From: Bacteroidetes bacterium UBA2364
Lineage (GTDB): Bacteria > Bacteroidota > Rhodothermia > Rhodothermales > UBA2364
DNA length: 7,531 nt
Assembly: GCA_002344075.1 (NCBI GenBank)
Contig: DDTM01000056.1
Location: 1 to 7,531, forward strand
Direction of reading: 5' to 3'
Position numbers and translations under genes: made by a program. Under the pieces are notes generated by a model that saw nothing but the letters and a program-made list of their open reading frames with translations, ran no database searches and was not told where the DNA came from. How positions within the stretch are numbered: the first letter of the stretch is position 1; every line of letters begins with the position of its first letter. Positions 1-6,200 of this stretch are shown here, piece after piece.

Positions 1-45
1 TTATGAATTTAATGTTTAATAGTTTCCTTGTCAATAGATACGCCA

Positions 46-85
46 TAAAAATAAAAAAAGCCCTCTGTTACTTGACCAAAGGGCT
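46..85 (-). terminator. Rho-independent terminator of the glgA-glgC operon
   Basis: Read on the minus strand, this is a nine-base-pair stem (AGCCCTTTG pairing with CAGAGGGCT, one U-G wobble) with a nine-base loop, followed at once by seven T, an A and five more T. The arms are plus-strand 59-67 and 77-85. The wobble would be a C-A mismatch in the opposite transcript, and the T-run lies only on the minus-strand side, so it acts for transcripts coming from glgC, whose stop codon is 24 bases upstream. Nothing else is seen in positions 1-109. Confidence 0.88.
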
Positions 86-109
86 ACATATAGCTAACGG
101 AGAAAAAAA

Positions 110-1423
110 TTAAACGGCTCCAATGACGGTTCCACTGGGAATGATGGCTTTTTTCTTGATGATCACAATACCATCCACAATGCTGTATCCGTCTTCCTCT
201 TTATTGGGGAGGCCGGGTGCGCCACGAATAATGACGGTATTACCAATACGCGCATTTTTATCTACGATGGCACGCTCAATGTAGCAACTATGCCCAATTC
301 CCATTGGAATGGATCCTGGCTGATTGATTTGGTCTAAGGTTTCGTAGTAATCGTGACCCATGATGATGGAATCTTTGATTACGGTGTCTTTCCCTATTCT
401 TGACCGAACACCAACCACCGAGTGAACAATCTCTTTGGCGTCAATAATGGTTCCTTCTGCCAAAATGGATTGCCAAATCTGGGTCCCCATTAGTTTAGAG
501 GTAGGAAGATTTCTTCTGCGGGTATAGACCGGGTTTTCCTTATCATAGAGGTCGAACTGAGAAATAGGGTTGGTCATTTCCAGGTTGGCCTCATAAAAAG
601 ACTGAATGTTACCGATGTCTGTCCAATAACCATCATATAAATAGCTTGAGACCTTAAGTCCGTTTTCAATGGCTGTTGGAATGATATTCTTGCCAAAATC
701 GGTGGCTTCGGGGTACTTCTTGAAGAGGTCTTTCAGGGTATTCCGGTTGAAGATGTAAATGCCCATGGAGGCCAAATACACCTTCCCCTCGCTCCGCTGC
801 TTTTCTGGTACCTCTGAGGCCCAGTCTGCCAATACATCTGATTTAGGTTTTTCGATAAAACGATTAATGGACTGCATATCATCTACTTTCATGATCCCAA
901 AGGAAGTAGCATCTTTGGCATTCACCGGAATCGTGGCAATGGTCAAGTCTGCGCCAGACGCAATGTGTGCCTCGGCCATATCCTCGAAACTCATTTGGTA
1001 GAGTTGGTCTCCGGAAAGAATGAGGATATAGTCGTAGTCATGGTTTTCGAGGTGGTGCATAGATTGCCGCACGGCGTCGGCTGTTCCCTGAAACCACTGG
1101 TCGCTTTTATAAGTCTGTTCTGCCGCCAGAATATCTACAAAGCCGTGGGTAAAAGAGTCAAAATGATAGGCATTTTTGATATGCTGATTCAGTGAAGCCG
1201 AGTTAAATTGCGTGAGGACGAAGATGCGTCGCACCCCCGAATTTAGACAATTGGAGATCGGAATATCTATTAGGCGAAACTTTCCCCCGATGGGTACTGC
1301 TGGCTTTGAGCGGTCTTTGGTGAGGGGGTACAGGCGGGAGCCTACGCCACCGCCCAGAATAAGGCTGAGCATCTTGATCTTACGGTCTTGAGTGCCAGCA
1401 TTTACATAAAGTCCGTGTCTCAT
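110..1423 (-). CDS. glgC: Glucose-1-phosphate adenylyltransferase (ADP-glucose pyrophosphorylase)
   Basis: Cytoplasmic enzyme of glycogen synthesis: ATP + glucose-1-phosphate gives ADP-glucose + diphosphate. The 437-residue product has an N-terminal nucleotidyltransferase domain with the phosphate-binding loop GGGVGSRLYPLTKDR (24-38) and KPAVPIGGKFRLIDIP (40-55), the GTADAV nucleotide motif (113-118), LSGDQLY with the metal-binding Asp139, and FIEKP with Lys192, matching the glucose-1-phosphate lysine of E. coli GlgC. The C-terminal part (from about 310) is a left-handed beta-helix ending in DKNARIG (388-394) and a GIVIIKKKAIIP-type strand, as in cyanobacterial and plant enzymes. Length is normal for the family. 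The ATG at 1423 adds about 17 residues before the usual first strand; the ATG at 1370-1372 (Met18, just before LSLILGGG) is an equally credible start. It follows glgA after 14 bases, so co-transcription is very likely. Confidence 0.97.
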   Translation of the reverse strand: MRHGLYVNAGTQDRKIKMLSLILGGGVGSRLYPLTKDRSKPAVPIGGKFRLIDIPISNCLNSGVRRIFVLTQFNSASLNQHIKNAYHFDSFTHGFVDILAAEQTYKSDQWFQGTADAVRQSMHHLENHDYDYILILSGDQLYQMSFEDMAEAHIASGADLTIATIPVNAKDATSFGIMKVDDMQSINRFIEKPKSDVLADWASEVPEKQRSEGKVYLASMGIYIFNRNTLKDLFKKYPEATDFGKNIIPTAIENGLKVSSYLYDGYWTDIGNIQSFYEANLEMTNPISQFDLYDKENPVYTRRRNLPTSKLMGTQIWQSILAEGTIIDAKEIVHSVVGVRSRIGKDTVIKDSIIMGHDYYETLDQINQPGSIPMGIGHSCYIERAIVDKNARIGNTVIIRGAPGLPNKEEDGYSIVDGIVIIKKKAIIPSGTVIGAV

Positions 1424-1437
1424 GGTTCTATGAAGGA

Positions 1438-2874
1438 TTAAAGTGGTGAGGATACGCCTTTATAGAGTGCAATATACGCTTCGGCAGATTTTTCCCAAGA
1501 AAAATTTAGGTCCATAATGCGCTTCCGAAATCCGGTTAACGTTTGTTCATCGTGATACAGTAGGGACGCCCGATAGAGGGCATGGAGGGCATCGTCGGTG
1601 GAAAAATGGTCAAATCGGATGCCGCGTGGGTTTTCTTCGGACCAGTCTCGGACGGTGTCTCGTAGGCCACCAACACTCCGGACAATAGGAATAGTACCGT
1701 ACCTAAATGCATAGAGTTGGTTGAGGCCACAAGGTTCAATCCGAGAAGGCATTATAAGAAAATCGGAACCGGCATAGAGTTGATGCGCCAGAGACTCATT
1801 GTATTCAATAGAAGCGTCAAAGTGCCAAAAGAAGCGATCTCGGAGGGCGTAAAAAGCGCGTTTGAGTGCAGGGTCGCCCGTTCCGAGTATTAGAAAAGCC
1901 ATTTTGGCATTATTTTCCAACGCCCGTTCAATGACTCCCGGCAAGAGGTCTGCGCCTTTTTCAGAGACGAGTCTTCCAATAAACGTGACCAACGGCAGTT
2001 CCGGATCTAAGCGGAAGCGCTGGCAAATTGCTGCTTTGTTTGCGGCCTTGAAGCGGTTTATGTCGCCATCAAAGCGGTGAGCAATTAAAGGATCTGTTGC
2101 TGGATTCCAAACTTGGGCATCAATACCGTTTAGAATTCCGGAAGACTTATGCCACTCGTTGTTGAGTAACCAATTCAAGTGGCTATCCGGTGCTTTTAAT
2201 TCATCTAAATAGCCCGGTGAAACGGTGTTTACACGCCAAGCGCACCGAATGGCAGACGCAAGAGGGTGGATTGTATCTGCCCAGTCTAACAAATTCCGCG
2301 CATGGGCTTCAAAGAGGGGCATTTTATCTATATGTCGCCAACTAAATGCGCCCGTATAAGCCCCGTTATGGATGGTTAAAATTGTTGGGAGGTCTTTTAA
2401 TGCCCGATATTCCGGACAATATTTCACCATAAACGGAATAAGGCCAGTATGATGATCGTGACAATGTAAAATCTTGGGTTTTTCCCAGAATTGTGCTACC
2501 CACTGTAAGACAGCTTGTTGAAATCCTAACCATCTGGATACATCATCATCATATCCATACCCTTCAGGGCTGGCGTAAATTCCATCGCGTTCAAACAAAT
2601 CGGGAATATTGGCAACAAACAAGGGGAAGCCAAGCGTATCATCAATTTCTCGTTCTATTGTGAAAGGAAGGTGGCGGTCATGTAGTCGAATGGTGCCATG
2701 ATAGTCTTCAATAAACCGATGTTCTTTTACCCATCTAAGCGCATATTTAGGTAAAATAACAGCAGACGACATCCCAAGTGCGCAAAGGTATTTGGGAAGC
2801 GCACCAACAACATCGCCCAGCCCCCCTGCTTTCGCGACAGGGTAACATTCGGCGGAAATGTGTAAAATCTTCAT
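1438..2874 (-). CDS. glgA: Glycogen synthase (ADP-glucose, GT5 family)
   Basis: Cytoplasmic glycosyltransferase that adds glucose from ADP-glucose to the non-reducing end of an alpha-1,4-glucan. The 478 residues are the normal family length. The N-terminal GT5 catalytic domain carries the KxGGL signature (Lys15 to Leu19, in AKAGGLGDVVGALP), the HCHDHHTGLIP segment (137-147), TIHN (167-170) and TVSPGY (217-222). The C-terminal GT-B domain carries FIGRLVSEKG (298-307; Arg301 and Lys306 are the expected ADP-phosphate contacts) and PSRIEPCGLNQLYAFRYG (from 376), with Glu380 matching the catalytic-cleft Glu377 of E. coli GlgA. The start ATG gives the canonical MKILHISAECYPVAKAGG opening, so it is secure. 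First gene of a two-gene minus-strand operon with glgC; its promoter must lie in the 365-base divergent gap. The usual HDW of the HDW(H/Q)TG motif reads HDH here. Confidence 0.97.
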   Translation of the reverse strand: MKILHISAECYPVAKAGGLGDVVGALPKYLCALGMSSAVILPKYALRWVKEHRFIEDYHGTIRLHDRHLPFTIEREIDDTLGFPLFVANIPDLFERDGIYASPEGYGYDDDVSRWLGFQQAVLQWVAQFWEKPKILHCHDHHTGLIPFMVKYCPEYRALKDLPTILTIHNGAYTGAFSWRHIDKMPLFEAHARNLLDWADTIHPLASAIRCAWRVNTVSPGYLDELKAPDSHLNWLLNNEWHKSSGILNGIDAQVWNPATDPLIAHRFDGDINRFKAANKAAICQRFRLDPELPLVTFIGRLVSEKGADLLPGVIERALENNAKMAFLILGTGDPALKRAFYALRDRFFWHFDASIEYNESLAHQLYAGSDFLIMPSRIEPCGLNQLYAFRYGTIPIVRSVGGLRDTVRDWSEENPRGIRFDHFSTDDALHALYRASLLYHDEQTLTGFRKRIMDLNFSWEKSAEAYIALYKGVSSPL

Positions 2875-3015
2875 AGACGAGTGGACTAAAGATGGAAAGC
2901 CTTAAGGTTCACACTTGCTTGATTGTTTTTGTGTGAGTTTTGTATGGTAGGCTTGTGAAAAAGCAGATTGAAAATTTGTACAGAACAGTTTCATGGCCAG
3001 ATAAGGTACGGTGCA

Positions 3016-3147
3016 TTAACCCCGAAAAGGAAGAGGGAAGGACAAAAAAAAGAGTTAAACCGCCTTTTTTGAGCGTTCTGTATTGGATTGTTTTTTGAAT
3101 TAAACCATTAACCTTTACGCCCTATCCAAACCCCGACACCTTAAACC
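3016..3147 (+). repeat. Recurrent TTAA(A)CC words, possible operator sites
   Basis: The seven-base word TTAAACC occurs at 3055-3061, 3100-3106 and 3141-3147, and the shorter TTAACC at 3016-3021 and 3108-3113, all on the plus strand. Starts at 3016, 3055, 3100 and 3141 are 39, 45 and 41 bases apart, close to four helical turns. This could be a set of regulator binding sites in the divergent promoter region, or chance in AT-rich DNA; no known regulator motif is recognised. Confidence 0.3.
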
Positions 3148-3191
3148 CTTGCTACAACGGTTCAATTTGGTGGTGCTTTTTTTATTATTTT
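3134..3191 (+). terminator. Possible weak terminator or leader hairpin
   Basis: CACC at 3137-3140 can pair with GGTG at 3169-3172, and TTAAACC (3141-3147) with GGTTCAA (3159-3165) with one A-C mismatch; three T are bulged and the loop is 11 bases. A run of seven T (3177-3183) and then ATTATTTT follows. The shape is that of an imperfect intrinsic terminator on the plus strand, about 50 bases before the first ATG of the large gene. No plus-strand gene precedes it, so it would have to act on a leader or an unrecognised small RNA. The stem is weak and may be accidental. Confidence 0.25.
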
Positions 3192-3239
3192 GAGATTGTA
3201 CCACCTAAAGTTTTGCCTGTAGTTACGAATATTATTGTA

Positions 3240-6200
3240 ATGAAGCGAATGCTACGTGCTTGTAATAAAACGATTCTGACCGCCGAAGGTAGTTCTATAA
3301 TGCTCTTTCGGCATTCATCTTATCAGGGCCATTCATCCACCGTTTATAGACCCATGCACATGTTTGAACGTTGTGTAAGCCGCCTTGGGGCAGGCATTTT
3401 TAGTTTTGCAGCTTTTACCATGCTGTTGGTTTCTCCACAAGGGCTTTTGGCTCAGGAACAAACTCTTCAAGATGTAGGAGGTGATCCCACACCGAAAGTA
3501 GCACTGGCCAAACCTCTTGTTTTTGAGGACTTGGTGGTTCCGGAGCCTATGTTTTCAAATGCGATAGATGGGGTCTCGGAGGTGGCAGATAAGCCAAACT
3601 CTGGTCAGAATGTGCTATTCACCAATGTGACGGGCTTCGTTTACAATGATTATAACAGCAATGGGGTAAAAGATACCTATGATATCGGAGTGCCCGGTGT
3701 GTTGGTTTCGGCGTATGGGAGTAATGGGTCTCTTATTACCTCAACAACTACGAATGCGAGTGGTTCATATTCATTGTCGGTTTCGAGCGGGACACAAGTT
3801 CGGATTGAGTTTACTCAAATACCTGCCGGATCTTATCCTACCAATGCAGGAACTGGAAACGGAACAACGGTGCAGTTTGCCACCGCACCTGCTTCGAACG
3901 TGAACCTTGGAATTAATTATCCAGCAGATTATTGTGAAAACAATCCTAAGATGGCGACGCCGTTCTATGTCAATGGTAATCCGTTGGCTGGTGGTACTGC
4001 GGGTGGTGCAAACGCCTTCTGGACGTATAATTATTCTGATATTGATTATAGTACGCCAACTGCGACAACCACTGCAAACAGAATTGGTGCTACTTGGGGG
4101 GTGGCCTATCAGCGCGAGTCGAAAAAACTTTTCACGAGTGCTTTCATCAAGCGACACGCCGGTCTTGGACCTCTCGGAACGGATGGAATCTACCTGATAG
4201 ATTATTCTACCTCAACACCAACTGTTTCTAATTACATTGACTTGGGTGCGCTTGGTTTTAGTGCAGGAAATGATCCACATACGGGCTTGCCAGCCAATAA
4301 AATTGATGCCAATTCAGACACTGGTGCTTTTGATGCTGTTGGTAAAGTGGGTTTAGGGGATATTGACCTTTCCGAAGATGGTAGCAAATTATATGTTATG
4401 AATTTGTTTACCCGCTCTTTGCTCAAGGTAAATATAGGCAGTCCGGCAAAAGCTGGAAGTGCCGTAACAGTTTCCGATATTTCAAGCTACCCTGTTCCAA
4501 ATCCTGCCTGTACAGGTGGTGATTACCGCCCATTTGCAACAAAGGTTTATAGGGGGAAAGTGTATATCGGTATTGTGTGTAACGCTCAATCTTCTCAGAA
4601 CGCCAGTAACCTTCGAGCATTGGTTTATGAGTTTGATGAGTCCACTAATTCCTTTAACACCACACCCGTCTTTACCTCTGGTTTGAACTTTAATAGGGGT
4701 GTGGCAATTACCAGCTACTCGGCGAACTGGCGTCCTTGGATCACGACGTTTCCCAATATCAACGATACATTTGTTATCGCATATCCCCAACCTATTCTTA
4801 GTGATATTGAATTTGATGTGGATGGGGCAATGATACTCGGCTTTACGGATCGGTTTGGCCATCAATCTGGTCGGGCAAACATCAATCCTGTAACAAATCA
4901 ATTATTTAGCGGTGGACAAGCCGGAGACATGTACCGTGCTGCGAAATCTGGATCTACATGGGTGCTTGAAAATAATGGCACATCAGGAAGTTTTAGCTCC
5001 AGCGGTGCTGGAAATGGTCAAGGGCCGGGCGGTGGAGAGTTCTTCTGGGGTGACGACCAGTACGAACATGATCAACAATTCCAAGGAGGTCTTGCTGTAC
5101 GTCCAGGGTCGGGTGAAATCGTTAGTGTTTCAGAAGATCCAATCAACGGTTCTTATTGGGCAGGTGGCGTTATCTATAGTCGAAACAATACGGGTGCTTT
5201 TGTACGTGGAAACGTATTATACAAAGACTCTAATGATGTAAGTGGTTTTGGTAAGGCGGTTGGTCTCGGTGACCTAGAGTTGCTTTGTTCGCCTGCTCCG
5301 CTTGAAATCGGGAACCGTGTATGGTTGGATAGCGACTCGGACGGGATACAAGATGCGGATGAAGGGGGGATTTCGGGCGTAACGGTTCGTCTGTTCAAGA
5401 GTGGCAGCCAAGTGGCCACTACTACCACGAATACCAAAGGAGAATACTACTTTAATAATGGTAACGTAACAGGTGGGCTTTTGCCAAATATGGCATATGA
5501 AATCCGCTTAGATAAAACCCAGACTGCTGTTACCTCCTATTCCCTTTCAAATGCGAATGCTGGTACGAACGATGCAATAGACAGCGATGCTACAATGAGT
5601 GGTAATAATGCCGTAATTGCACTCATGACAGGAGGATATGGGGTTACCAACCATACATACGATTTTGGTTTTAATGCAGGCCCGCCCCCTCCTGATGGTT
5701 GGTCATATGTATGTTCCGATGATAAAAATGTGGGTCTTTATGGTAGAGGAGTTAATGGGGCCACCCTTCCGCAAACCATTTCGATCCCAAATAGTGGGGC
5801 TGTATTCCAAGTAGTGGCCGAGGTGGTTTATAAAGGCTCGAATCCGGGCGCGACCACAACCTTTAAAGATGCCGCTGGCGCAGTTTATTCTGCAAATCGA
5901 ATAACTCCTCCGGGGACCAGCTCGGATGTCTGGGTTTATCGTGTGGTGCTTCCTGGAACTGCGTCGGTTCGCTATGAGAACACAAATGCCCAATCGAGCC
6001 TCCAATCTTTTGTCGTATATCCGTTCTACATGGGAACGGGGGATGGCAAATCAAGCACAGGTAAATTTACGACCTTAAGTGGGTATAATGATATTCAAAC
6101 GTTGACCCTTAATATTCCTACCGATGTGGGTAGCCGAGATTTAAAAGTGACCGTTCCTATTTCAGAATTGACGAATGATGGGCGTGCCCTCAAATTGACT

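Larger units (their letters stand above)
2875..3239. other. Divergent intergenic region between glgA and the surface-protein gene
   Basis: These 365 bases hold no convincing gene on either strand. They must supply the glgA promoter (leftward) and, probably, the promoter of the large plus-strand gene (rightward). I could not find a clean Bacteroidota-type promoter (TTTG, 19-21 bases, TAnnTTTG) or a good sigma-70 pair. Visible structure: five same-strand TTAA(A)CC words between 3016 and 3147, a weak hairpin followed by a T-rich run at 3134-3191, and an eight-base palindrome CCTTAAGG at 2900-2907. An in-frame TGA at 3096 bounds the surface-protein frame on the left. Confidence 0.7.

Noticed and set aside
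759..1195. Two overlapping plus-strand open frames inside glgC
   Set aside because: They are antisense to conserved GlgC motifs and overlap each other; no protein family is recognisable.
3043..3071. CAAAAAA/TTTTTTG inverted repeat in the intergenic region
   Set aside because: Almost pure A-T stem with a 15-base loop and no downstream T-run; most likely chance in AT-rich DNA.
3188..3215. Bacteroidota-like promoter TTTG (3189-3192) and AAGTTTTG (3208-3215)
   Set aside because: The gap is 15 bases instead of about 19-21 and the -7 element lacks its first T, so the match is too poor to annotate.
3372..3374. Cys45 as a lipobox cysteine
   Set aside because: It precedes the hydrophobic core of the signal peptide instead of following it, so it cannot be the lipidated residue.
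3771..4157. Minus-strand open frame of 128 codons inside the surface-protein gene
   Set aside because: It lies wholly antisense to a long, clearly coding frame, its product is rich in Arg, Ile and Ser with no domain, and it has no operon context; it is a shadow.
4482..4901. Minus-strand open frame of 139 codons
   Set aside because: Antisense to the predicted propeller-coding region, no recognisable motif or start signal; a shadow of the plus-strand gene.
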